Shown one piece after another: positions 42,046-49,989 of a DNA stretch of 64,000 nucleotides; within the stretch, counting starts at the first letter, position 1; the number at the start of each line of letters is the position of its first letter. The notes beneath the pieces are model-generated. The model was not told the DNA's origin, did not search any database, and was given only the letters and a program-made list of their open reading frames with translations. The stretch spans positions 186,001 to 250,000 of the forward strand of contig NZ_JAAGLT010000008.1 of NCBI RefSeq assembly GCF_010548275.1, read 5' to 3'. The stretch comes from Streptomyces sp. SID12488. GTDB taxonomy: Bacteria > Actinomycetota > Actinomycetes > Streptomycetales > Streptomycetaceae. A program made the position numbers and the translations under genes.

Positions 42046-43317
42046 GTGACCGTCTCCGCCGAAACCGCACCCGCCCTCGACGAACTGCGCGCACGGGCGT
42101 CCGCACTCGACGCCGCCGACCCGCTGGCGGCCCGGCGGGAACGCTTCGTCCTGCCGGACGGAACCGTCTATCTGGACGGCAACTCCCTCGGTGCCCTGCC
42201 GGCCGCGGTGCCGGCGGCGCTCGCCGACGCCGTCCACCGGCAGTGGGGTACCGGCCTGATCCGGTCCTGGAACGAACACCAGTGGTGGCAGGCGCCGCTA
42301 CGGGTGGGGGACGCGATCGGAGGGCTGCTCGGCGCGGCACCCGGGCAGACCGTGGCGGGCGACTCCACGAGCGTGCAGCTGTTCAACGCGCTGACCGGGG
42401 CGGCCCGGTCGCGTCCGGGACGGCGACTGCTGCTCACCGATCCGGGACACTTCCCCACCGACCAGTACATCGCCGACTCGGTGGCCCGGCTGGTCGGCCT
42501 GGAGGTCCACCGGATCGCCGCGGACGGCCTGCCGCGGTTCCTCGCCGAACGCGGAGACGACGTGGCGGTGGCCGGCTACTCCCCGGTCGACTACCGCACC
42601 GGTGAGCTCCACGACATGGCCGCCATCACCTGTGCCGTACAGGAGGCCGGGGGACTGATGCTGTGGGATCTGTGCCACGCGGCCGGCGCGCTGCCCGTCC
42701 GGCTGGACGAGCTGGGGGTCGACCTGGCCGTGGGATGCGGTTACAAGTTCCTGTCCGGCGGACCGGGCGCCCCGGCCTTCACCTACATCGCCCGGCGACA
42801 CCAGGCCGCCTTCGACCAGCCGCTCACCGGCTGGAACGGGCACGCGGACCCCTTCGGCCTGAGCGGTGACTACACCCCTGCCCCGGGAGTGGAGCGGGCC
42901 CGGATCGGCACCCCGTCGATCCTCTCCCTGCTCGCGCTGGAGGCGGCCCTCACCGCCTTCGAGGGGACCAGCATGGAACAGATCCGGGCCAAGAGCCTGT
43001 CGCTGACCGGGTTCTTCATCGACTGCGCCGACACCCTGCTGGACGGTCTCGGCTTCACCGTGGTCACCCCACGGGAACCGCACCGGCGCGGCAGCCAGGT
43101 GGCCCTCCGGCACCCGGACGCGTATCCGCTGGTGCGCGCGCTCGCCGCCCGCGGAGTCATCGGCGACATGCGGGCTCCGGACCTGCTGCGGTTCGGCGTC
43201 AACGCCCTGTACGTCTCCTACGACGACATGCTGACGGCCGTACGGCACCTGAGGGAGGCCGTGACCCACGAGGAGCACCGGGACCCGCGCTTCCGGCAGC
43301 GCGCCGCCGTCACCTGA
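42046..43317 (+). CDS. antP: Kynureninase, AntP-like
   Basis: 423-residue PLP enzyme that cleaves kynurenine (or formylkynurenine) to anthranilate and alanine. Marks are YLDGNSLGALP, the WGTGLIRSWNEHQWW region, GDSTSVQLFNAL, MLWDLCHAAGALPV with the PLP-ring Asp, and the Schiff-base Lys234 in GCGYKFLSGGPGAP. The C-terminus has GVIGDMRAPDLLRFGVNALY, which binds the substrate carboxylate. The GTG start is three bases after the previous stop. Its own stop lies inside a palindrome shared with the convergent sigma-factor gene. Confidence 0.93.
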   Translation: MTVSAETAPALDELRARASALDAADPLAARRERFVLPDGTVYLDGNSLGALPAAVPAALADAVHRQWGTGLIRSWNEHQWWQAPLRVGDAIGGLLGAAPGQTVAGDSTSVQLFNALTGAARSRPGRRLLLTDPGHFPTDQYIADSVARLVGLEVHRIAADGLPRFLAERGDDVAVAGYSPVDYRTGELHDMAAITCAVQEAGGLMLWDLCHAAGALPVRLDELGVDLAVGCGYKFLSGGPGAPAFTYIARRHQAAFDQPLTGWNGHADPFGLSGDYTPAPGVERARIGTPSILSLLALEAALTAFEGTSMEQIRAKSLSLTGFFIDCADTLLDGLGFTVVTPREPHRRGSQVALRHPDAYPLVRALAARGVIGDMRAPDLLRFGVNALYVSYDDMLTAVRHLREAVTHEEHRDPRFRQRAAVT

Positions 43318-43335
43318 CGGGCCGGGCCCGTCAGG
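43313..43335. terminator. Palindrome spanning two convergent stop codons
   Basis: CCTGACGGGCC, one base, GGCCCGTCAGG: 11-bp arms that contain the kynureninase stop on one strand and the sigma-factor stop on the other. It can form a hairpin in either transcript. With 13 bases between the two coding regions it is the only possible local terminator. Confidence 0.7.
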
Positions 43336-43918
43336 CGGACTGCTGATGCCAGGCGTCGTGGAAGTTCCGCCGGGCCCGGTACAACCGGGAGCGGACCGTC
43401 CCGAGCGGCAGGGCGAGCGCGGTCGCCATCTCCTGCTCGTCCAGACCGTAGACCACACGGAGGGTGAGGACCTCGCGATGGTGGTCCGGCAACCGGTCCA
43501 GGACGTCGCTGATGTGGACGACGGCCATGGGATTGGTGTCCTGGGCCAGGTCGGGCAGATCCTCGGCCGCGAAGTCCCCCAGCCGCCGGTGGGTGCGGAC
43601 GGCTTCCCGTACCGCGATGGCGCGGACCCAGGCGTGGAAGGCGTTGGGCTCGCGCAGTCCGTGGATGCCACGGTAGATCGAGAGCATGGCCTCCTGCGCG
43701 GCATCCAGGCCGTGCCGCCGGGTGACCCGCTGACATACCCGTACGACCAGCGGGGCCACGTGCTGCAACAGGTCGTTCATCGCCTGACGGTCGCCGGCCT
43801 GAGCGCGTGGCAACAGGACGCCGACCTCCGGGACATGGCGGTCGCGGAGGGCGATGACATCGGCGCCGCGGGGCTCTGCGCCGGTCTCGGGTGTGCTGGA
43901 CATAAGGGTGCTGGACAC
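43331..43918 (-). CDS. antA: ECF sigma factor, AntA-like
   Basis: 195-residue extracytoplasmic-function sigma factor. Region 2 covers QAMNDLLQHVAPLVVRVCQR, HGLDAAQEAMLSIYRGIHGL and NAFHAWVRAIAVREAVRTHR. Region 4 has LPDHHREVLTLRVVYGLDEQ, MATALALPLGTVRSRLYRAR. In antimycin clusters AntA directs transcription of the carrier/ligase and antH-onward operons, which is the most economical role here. No anti-sigma gene is adjacent. Published AntA proteins end in Ala-Ala, which marks them for ClpXP; this one ends HQQSA, so its turnover signal may be weaker or different. GTG start with GGGAG five bases upstream. Confidence 0.88.
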   Translation of the reverse strand: MSSTLMSSTPETGAEPRGADVIALRDRHVPEVGVLLPRAQAGDRQAMNDLLQHVAPLVVRVCQRVTRRHGLDAAQEAMLSIYRGIHGLREPNAFHAWVRAIAVREAVRTHRRLGDFAAEDLPDLAQDTNPMAVVHISDVLDRLPDHHREVLTLRVVYGLDEQEMATALALPLGTVRSRLYRARRNFHDAWHQQSA

Positions 43919-44302
43919 GGTGCTCCCACGAGTGCGGCGGGCGGTCGGGGGCTGGTCTGCTCGGCCTTCAGGACGTCCCTCAGCGTCTGCCGCCGAGCGC
44001 CGCGACGTCGTGCGCCGGGTGAGCTCGGACCTCGGGATCTCTCATGCTTCGAGCCTGTCCAGGCCGCCTGGAATCTGCCTCGAGCCCGGGCGGAACGGCT
44101 GCGGGGCGTGCTGTCCAGTGGAGTTTGAGGGGCGTTCCAGGCAGCCCGTGGAGGGTGGGCGCCAAGCGTTCGCGCCCGGCCTCAAGCGGATATCCGCCGA
44201 AGTACGACCCGCCGGTGGTGTGATCCGGTCCGTGCCTGGCCGAAACGCGCAAGGCCAAAGCCGTGGGAAAGAAGCTGTTCTGAGTGGCATCGGAGGAATT
44301 CC
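43919..44302. other. Divergent promoter region between sigma factor and CCR genes
   Basis: About 380 bases without a gene. Two identical heptamers TCGAGCC occur at 44049-44055 and 44080-44086. They resemble the TCGAGXX half-sites that SARP regulators bind, although the 31-base step is not the usual 11 or 22. No hairpin stands out. Confidence 0.4.
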
Positions 44303-45649
44303 ATGTTTTCCCTGACCGAGGCAGTACTGGCCGGTGCGGACCCGGAAGAACTGCGACGGGAGAAGGTTCCGGACGAATACCTTGCCGCCCACCTTCGCAA
44401 GGAAGACGTGGCCATCTTCACGGGGGTCGAGGACAAGGACGTTCGGAAGTCGCTCCACGTGGGCATGGTGCCCATGCCGGAACTGGCCCCGGATGAGGTG
44501 CTGGTGGCCGTGATGGCCAGTTCGGTCAACTACAACAGCGTCTGGTCGGCCATGTTCGAGCCGATACCGACCTTCAGCTTTTTGGAGCGCTACGGCAGGG
44601 AGGGCGGCCACGCCGCCCGCCACGACCAGCCCCACCACGTCATCGGGTCCGATGCCGCCGGCGTCATCGTCCGCGTGGGCTCCGGCACCCGCAGGTGGCG
44701 GGTGGGCGACCACGTCGTGGTCAGCCCCATGCAGGTCGACGACCAGGAGCCGCTGACCCACGCCGACGGTGTGCTCGGCAGCGGACAGCGCGCCTGGGGC
44801 TTCGAGACCAACTTCGGCGGACTGGCGCACTACACGGTGGTCCGGGCGAGCCAGCTCCTGCCCAAGCCGGCCCATCTGACGTGGGAGGAGGCGGCCGTCA
44901 ACCTGCTGACCGCCGGGACCGCCTACCGCATGCTGATCAGCGAGCGGGGGGCCCGGATCAAGCTCGGCGACATCGTCCTGATCTGGGGAGCGGCCGGCGG
45001 CCTCGGCGCCTACGCCGTCCAACTGGTCAAGAACGCGGGCGGCATCCCGGTCGGCGTGGTCGGCTCGGAGGAGAAGGCGGAGCTGGTGCGGTCCCTCGGC
45101 TGCGACGTGGTGGTCAACCGCGCGGAGATCGGCATGGGCGGCGACAACACGTCCGAGGACCCGATCACCCTGGGCAAACGTCTGGGCGGCATCATCCGCA
45201 AGGCGACCGGCGAAGACCCCCACGTGGCCTTCGACTTCGTCGGCAGGGCGACCTTCGGGATCTCGGTGTTCGTGGTCCGCCGCGGCGGCACGGTTGTCAC
45301 CTGCGGATCGAGCACCGGCTACCAGCACCAGTACGACAACCGCTATCTGTGGATGAACCTGAAGCGCATCGTGGGCAGCCACGCCGCGAACCTGCAGGAG
45401 ATGGCCGAGTGCAACCGGCTGTTCGGCCTCGGGAAACTGGTTCCGGTGCTGTCCGACGTCTTTCCGCTGGAGGACGTCGGTGAGGCGATACGCCTGGTGC
45501 AGCAGAACCGGCACGTCGGAAAGGTCGGGGTGCTCTGCCTGGCCCCTCGCGAGGGACTGGGTGTCACCGATCCCGAACTGCGGGCGCGGATCGGGGAGAA
45601 GCGGCTCAACCTGCTGCGGAGTCCCGCTCGGAATTCCGCCCTCGCCTGA
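44303..45649 (+). CDS. ccr: Crotonyl-CoA carboxylase/reductase (extender-unit supply)
   Basis: 448-residue medium-chain reductase of the CCR type, which reductively carboxylates an enoyl-CoA to an alkylmalonyl-CoA. Family regions are LHVGMVPMPELAPDEVLVAV, VNYNSVWSAMFEPI, the zinc-free core HVIGSDAAGVIVRVG, the nucleotide site IWGAAGGLGAYAVQLVKNAG, and the CO2-site residues in GFETNFGGLAHY and GSHAANLQEM. The ATG has GGAGG nearby. It leads an operon with a KAS III, a 3-hydroxyacyl-CoA dehydrogenase and a type II thioesterase. This set resembles the hexylmalonyl supply in cinnabaramide. The counterpart of AntE in antimycin clusters. Confidence 0.92.
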   Translation: MFSLTEAVLAGADPEELRREKVPDEYLAAHLRKEDVAIFTGVEDKDVRKSLHVGMVPMPELAPDEVLVAVMASSVNYNSVWSAMFEPIPTFSFLERYGREGGHAARHDQPHHVIGSDAAGVIVRVGSGTRRWRVGDHVVVSPMQVDDQEPLTHADGVLGSGQRAWGFETNFGGLAHYTVVRASQLLPKPAHLTWEEAAVNLLTAGTAYRMLISERGARIKLGDIVLIWGAAGGLGAYAVQLVKNAGGIPVGVVGSEEKAELVRSLGCDVVVNRAEIGMGGDNTSEDPITLGKRLGGIIRKATGEDPHVAFDFVGRATFGISVFVVRRGGTVVTCGSSTGYQHQYDNRYLWMNLKRIVGSHAANLQEMAECNRLFGLGKLVPVLSDVFPLEDVGEAIRLVQQNRHVGKVGVLCLAPREGLGVTDPELRARIGEKRLNLLRSPARNSALA

Positions 45650-45711
45650 AGTACTGCCCGACCTGGAACCGGCATGAATCCGGAATCCCGCCCGAAGGAG
45701 ACATCACCCCC

Positions 45712-46710
45712 ATGACCTCCCAGTCCATAGGAATCCTGAGCACGGGTTCGTATTTCCCGAAGCAGGAGGTGAGTAACGCCGAGGTCGCCGAACGCGTCGG
45801 AGTGGAAACCGGATGGATCGAGCGCAAGACACAGATCAGGAGCCGGCGCTACGCGGCACCTGACGAGGCGACGTCCGATCTGGCCGCCCGCGCGGCCGCC
45901 GAGGCACTGGATCGCGCCGGTGTGTCGGCCGAGGACGTGGACCATCTGATCGTCTCCACCTCGACGGGGGACTCGCCGCAGCCCCCCACCGCCTGCCTGG
46001 TGCAGGACCTCCTGGGTGCCGACCGTGCCGCCTGCTTCGACATCAACGTGGTGTGCAGCGGCTTCGTCTACGCCCTCGCGCTCGCCCGTGCCCTGGTCGC
46101 CCAGCGACCGGAGAGCCTTGTCCTCGTGGTCGCCGCCGACCTGTACTCCCGGTGTCTGGACTTCTCCGACCGCCGCACGGCGGTGCTGCTCGGCGACGCT
46201 GCCGGGGCCGCGCTCGTCGGCCGGACGCGGGACGGGTTCGGGTTCGTCGACTTCGAACTCACCAGCCGCGGTGATGCCCAGCGGCTCATCCGGGTGGACG
46301 CGGGCGGCAGCCGGCTCCCGGCGTCCGCCGAGACCGTCGCCCGCGGTGACCACTTCTTCCGCATGGACGGGCGGGGCGTGCGGGACTTCGTGATGGAGAA
46401 CTTTCCGCCCTTCGCCCAGAGCCTGGCCGACAGGACGGGCATCCCGCTCAGCGAGGTGCGGCACTTCGTTCCGCACCAGCCCAACGGCGTGCTGCTCTCC
46501 CAACTCGTCGAAGCCGGGGGCCTGGCCCACGCGCACACCCACCGCACACTGGAGCGATACGGGAACACCGGCAGCGCCTCGGTCGCGGTCACCCTGGACG
46601 ACGCCAACCGTGCGGGACACCTGCGCCCGGGCGACCTCGTCATGCTGGGCAGCTTCGGCGGGGGCATGTCGATGGCGGCCGCCTATCTGCGCTGGGGTGC
46701 CGCCGCATGA
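45712..46710 (+). CDS. KAS III-type ketoacyl synthase, active (copy 3)
   Basis: 332 residues, gap-free against the two copies at 31.5-33.6 kb, with Cys115 (NVVCSGF), His255 (FVPHQPN) and Asn285 (RYGNTGS) all present. It lies between the CCR and a 3-hydroxyacyl-CoA dehydrogenase that overlaps its end by four bases. The likely job is the first condensation: an acyl-CoA plus malonyl unit gives a 3-ketoacyl thioester, which the dehydrogenase reduces and the CCR finally turns into an alkylmalonyl-CoA, the dehydratase coming from primary metabolism. The ATG at 45712 has GAAGGAG upstream. Confidence 0.92.
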   Translation: MTSQSIGILSTGSYFPKQEVSNAEVAERVGVETGWIERKTQIRSRRYAAPDEATSDLAARAAAEALDRAGVSAEDVDHLIVSTSTGDSPQPPTACLVQDLLGADRAACFDINVVCSGFVYALALARALVAQRPESLVLVVAADLYSRCLDFSDRRTAVLLGDAAGAALVGRTRDGFGFVDFELTSRGDAQRLIRVDAGGSRLPASAETVARGDHFFRMDGRGVRDFVMENFPPFAQSLADRTGIPLSEVRHFVPHQPNGVLLSQLVEAGGLAHAHTHRTLERYGNTGSASVAVTLDDANRAGHLRPGDLVMLGSFGGGMSMAAAYLRWGAAA

Positions 46711-47597
46711 CGCCGACGGCACCCCACGAGGAAGCGGTCGGCCAGGTGGAGCGGGTCGGCATCGTCGGCTGCGGGCTGATGGGCTCGGGCATCGCCGAAC
46801 TGTCGGCGCTGGCCGGGTACGACGTACGGGTGGCGGTCTCCTCGCAGGACTCGCTCACCGTCGGGCGCGGCCGCATCCTCGCCTCCCTCGACCGGGCTGT
46901 GCGCGCGGAGCGGATCGGTGCGGCCGAGCGAGAGGCCGCGCTGGGCCGGATCTCCTTCACCACCGACCTCATCGGCCTGGCGGACCGTCAACTGGTGATC
47001 GAGAGCATCGCCGAGGACAAAGCCGCCAAGGTCGAACTGTTCGCCCTGCTCGACAAGACGCTGGAGGATCCGGAGGCGATCCTGGCCTCCAACACCTCCT
47101 CCCTGTCCATCACGGCCATGGCGAGCGCGACCGACCGGCCCGGTCAGGTCCTGGGTCTGCACTTCTTCAGCCCGACGCAGCTCATCCCGCTCGTCGAGGT
47201 CATCTCCTCCCTGCACACAGAGGAGTCGGTCCTGTCCCGGGCCGAGGCGTTCGTGACCGTGGGCCTCGGCAAACAGGCCATCCGGTCGGCGGACCGTACC
47301 GGTTTCGTGGTGAACGGGCTGCTGGTGCCGTATCTGCTGACCGCCATGCGGATGGTCGAGTCGGGCTTCGCCTCCGCCGAGACCATCGACCGCGGCATGA
47401 CCCTGGGCTGCTCCCACCCCGTGGGCCCGCTCAAGCTCGCCGACCTGATCGGCCTGGACGTCCTGCACTCGGTGGCCGAGGCCCTCTACGACGAGTTCAA
47501 GGAGACGCTCTATGCCCCGCCGCCGCTGCTGACGCGCATGGTCGAAGGCGGCCTCCTGGGCAAGAAGACGCGGCGCGGATTCTACCGCTACGGGTGA
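46707..47597 (+). CDS. 3-hydroxybutyryl-CoA dehydrogenase-like
   Basis: 296-residue 3-hydroxyacyl-CoA dehydrogenase. The Rossmann motif is VGIVGCGLMGSGIAELSALA; further signatures are ESIAEDKAAKVELFALLD, ASNTSSLSITAMA, LHFFSPTQLIPLVEVI with the catalytic His (normally HFFNP; here Ser replaces Asn), and VNGLLVPYLLTAMRMVE. It reduces the KAS III product to the 3-hydroxyacyl stage. ATGA overlap with the synthase gene ensures co-translation. The C-terminus ends GKKTRRGFYRYG as usual. Confidence 0.92.
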   Translation: MTPTAPHEEAVGQVERVGIVGCGLMGSGIAELSALAGYDVRVAVSSQDSLTVGRGRILASLDRAVRAERIGAAEREAALGRISFTTDLIGLADRQLVIESIAEDKAAKVELFALLDKTLEDPEAILASNTSSLSITAMASATDRPGQVLGLHFFSPTQLIPLVEVISSLHTEESVLSRAEAFVTVGLGKQAIRSADRTGFVVNGLLVPYLLTAMRMVESGFASAETIDRGMTLGCSHPVGPLKLADLIGLDVLHSVAEALYDEFKETLYAPPPLLTRMVEGGLLGKKTRRGFYRYG

Positions 47598-47659
47598 CCC
47601 GGCCCCACTGACGAGCGATGGGCACGGGCTTCTCCGTGCCGCCGGAAGGAAGACGATCC

Positions 47660-48445
47660 ATGACGCAGGTCTCCTCCCCTGAGACTTGGCTCACCCTCTA
47701 CTGCCTGCCGCACGCCGGCGGCAGCGCACGGCCGTACGGCCGCCTGGAGGGCGCGGTGCCACGGGGAGTGCGGGTGGTCCCGCTGGAACTGCCCGGCCAC
47801 GGGAGACGGCTGCGCGAGCGCCCGCTGCGGGACATCGGGCAGGTTGTGGTCGAGGTGATCCGTCTGATGGGGGAGGACCGGGAGGGCAGGCAGGACCAGG
47901 GGCAGCCCTTCGCCCTGTTCGGCCACAGTTTCGGCGCACTCGTCGGCTACGAGACCGCGCGGCGTCTGCGGCAGTTGGGCACACCGCCCGAACTGTTGCT
48001 CGTCTCCGCGCGCAACAGCCCCGCATGGCCGCTGTCCCACGAGCCGCTCCACCTGCTTCCGGATCCGTCGTTCACGGCCGGGCTGAGCCGGATGGGCGGC
48101 ATTCCGCAGGCCCTGCTCGCGGAGCCGGCGGTGCTGCATGTGTACCTGCCGTCGCTCCGCGCCGACCTGCGGATGGTCGAGACCTACGCACACACGCACA
48201 GCGAGCCGCTGGACGTGCCGGTGGCCGCCTTCGCGGGACTCCGGGACCGGCTGACCGATCCGGCGGGCATGAGGGCCTGGGCCGAGCAGACCTCACACCC
48301 CTTCGACCTGACGCTGTTGCGCGCAGGCCACTTCTTCCTCGACGAACCGGAGTTCGGCACGGCGCTGTCGGCCCGGCTCGGCCGCATCGGCCCACCGGCC
48401 GTCGGGAGGGCAACCGAGCCGGGCCGGCGCTCCGCTCCGCACTGA
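47660..48445 (+). CDS. Type II thioesterase
   Basis: 261-residue editing thioesterase of NRPS/PKS systems, which removes wrong or stalled acyl groups from carrier domains. Catalytic residues: Ser in FALFGHSFGALVGYE, Asp in FAGLRDRLTDP and His in LRAGHFFLDEP. The opening is the typical LYCLPHAGGSARPYG. The ATG at 47660 has GGAAGGAAG seven bases before it. The gene ends the CCR operon. A weak hairpin follows before the convergent SARP gene. Confidence 0.92.
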   Translation: MTQVSSPETWLTLYCLPHAGGSARPYGRLEGAVPRGVRVVPLELPGHGRRLRERPLRDIGQVVVEVIRLMGEDREGRQDQGQPFALFGHSFGALVGYETARRLRQLGTPPELLLVSARNSPAWPLSHEPLHLLPDPSFTAGLSRMGGIPQALLAEPAVLHVYLPSLRADLRMVETYAHTHSEPLDVPVAAFAGLRDRLTDPAGMRAWAEQTSHPFDLTLLRAGHFFLDEPEFGTALSARLGRIGPPAVGRATEPGRRSAPH

Positions 48446-48447
48446 CG

Positions 48448-48476
48448 CAGGCGGGCGGTCGGCGACTGTCCGCCTG
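48448..48476. terminator. Weak hairpin between thioesterase and SARP genes
   Basis: CAGGCGG and CCGCCTG around a 15-base loop, starting 2 bases after the thioesterase stop. The stem is only 7 bp, so this is a possible rather than certain terminator. Confidence 0.45.
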
Positions 48477-48572
48477 ACGGGGCGTCAACATCGTGCCGGT
48501 TCAGGGGACACAGGGACACGGGGACGCTCGCGCAGGACGTGGCGAGCGGATGTCCCCGGTGGGCGCGCGGCC

Positions 48573-49412
48573 TCAGGCGGCGGTCGGGCGGCCGCTCAGT
48601 CGGGCTGCGGTGGGGCTGTGGGATGTGGCGAAGCCGCGCTGGTCGGGGATCTCCTCGCCGGACAGCACCGCCTGGTGCAGCCGCTTCAGCCGTTCCGAGG
48701 GTTCCAGGCCCAGTTCCTTCACCAGGGCCGAGCGCAACCGCTGGTAGACCTCCAGGGCCCGCCATGAGCTGCCGGACCGGTACAGAGCCGTCATGAGCTG
48801 TGCGCAGAACGTCTCGTGCAGGGGGTACCGGGCGGCCAACACGAAGAGTTCCGGGACCAGTTCGCCAGGACGGCCCAGTTGGAGGTCCGCGGCGATCCGC
48901 TGCTCCAGGACGGCCATCCGCCTCTCCTCCAGGCGGACGACGTCCAGCTCCAGCACACGGCCCACCTTCACATCCACCAGTGCGGGCCCGAGCCAGAGTC
49001 CGAGCGCCTGGCCGAGGAGCCTGGAAGCCGTGCGGTCGTCACCCGCCGCGAGGGCTCTGCCTCCCAAGTCGGCCAGCTGCTCGAATTCTTGTGCGTCCGA
49101 CCGCCCGGGCCGTGCCCGCAGGAGATACCCGCCGTGCCGTGTCACCAGCACGTCCTTCGCGTCCACCGCGTCGCACTCCAGGGCAGCGGAGAGCTTGCGG
49201 CGCAACTGCAGGATGTAGGTCTGCAGTGTCGTGGCGGCGCTGCGGGGCAGTTCCTCGCCCCAGATCTCCTCCATCAGGGTCGGCACGGTGACGACGTGAT
49301 CGGCCTGCAGTGCCAGGAGCGTCAGAACCTGGCGGGGTTTGGTGGCGCTGGGGGCGAATGACGACTGTCGGTAGGTGGCGGTGAACGGCCCGAGAACCGT
49401 GATGCCCATCAT
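48573..49412 (-). CDS. SARP-family pathway activator
   Basis: 279-residue Streptomyces antibiotic regulatory protein. The N-terminal OmpR-like winged helix has ITVLGPFTATYRQSSFAPSA, TKPRQVLTLLALQADHVVTV, LMEEIWGEELPRSAATTLQT and YILQLRRKLSAALE. Next comes the bacterial transcriptional activation domain (FEQLADLGGRALAAGDDRTA, RMAVLEQRIAADLQLGRPGE, EVYQRLRSALVKELGLEPSE). There are no ATPase or TPR extensions, so it is the small RedD/ActII-4 type. The ATG at 49412 has GAGG upstream. It probably switches on the biosynthetic operons together with the sigma factor. Confidence 0.92.
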   Translation of the reverse strand: MMGITVLGPFTATYRQSSFAPSATKPRQVLTLLALQADHVVTVPTLMEEIWGEELPRSAATTLQTYILQLRRKLSAALECDAVDAKDVLVTRHGGYLLRARPGRSDAQEFEQLADLGGRALAAGDDRTASRLLGQALGLWLGPALVDVKVGRVLELDVVRLEERRMAVLEQRIAADLQLGRPGELVPELFVLAARYPLHETFCAQLMTALYRSGSSWRALEVYQRLRSALVKELGLEPSERLKRLHQAVLSGEEIPDQRGFATSHSPTAARLSGRPTAA

Positions 49413-49603
49413 CTGCGTCCTCTGCTGTCTTACGGGAAGGTGCCACGAAGACTTGCAGGATCGGGCCGTGGGGCCCAGTGCCACAATCATGAGTCCGTCG
49501 TGAATATGTCATGTCATGGCTCAAGCGGCCTCGGGGACACGGCCCCGGCGTAGTTCCAGCTTGAGCCCGTCTGCTGGTGTTCCTGCCACCTCGTGGGCTT
49601 GAG

Positions 49604-49989
49604 TCAATGCCGTTGCTTGAGCTGCTGAAGTATCGCGGGCGCAAGGGTGATGACCTTCTCGGGAACTCGTCGTGTGCCTCGCCTGGTCTGGTCTTGCTTG
49701 CGCACGATGTACTGCGACACCGGATGGCGGGTGTAGCGGTCCGCTGCGCGTGGCCGCCGTAGCCTGTTGTCGGGCTCGCGCACGACTTTCGTGGCCATCC
49801 GCTTCATGCACTGCCGCAGACGGCGGGTCGATTGGCCCGCCTGGAGAACGACGCCGCGTCGTGTGTGCTTGAGGACCTTGACGAACGAGATCCGGTCGGG
49901 GTCCAGGCCCTCGCCGTCGGCCAGCCGCACAATGATCCGGTTGAGACAGTGATGGACGGTCAGGTGGGCCCAGATCTCTCCTTGGACCC
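49604..49989 (-). mobile_element. IS4-family transposase, C-terminal fragment
   Basis: Reads IWAHLTVHHCLNRIIVRLAD, GEGLDPDRISFVKVLKHTRR, TRHPVSQYIVRKQDQTRRGT, then VPEKVITLAPAILQQLKQ. This is the C-terminal third of an IS4-type transposase common in Streptomyces. The N-terminal side is cut at about 49989, where ISAs1-like sequence on the other strand begins. Between this fragment and the SARP gene (49413-49603) I see no other gene. Confidence 0.75.

Noticed and set aside
40398..43317. Tryptophan degradation for primary metabolism
   Set aside because: The three kynurenine genes are embedded in the cluster in antN-O-P order and end at the sigma-factor gene; no anthranilate catabolic genes follow.
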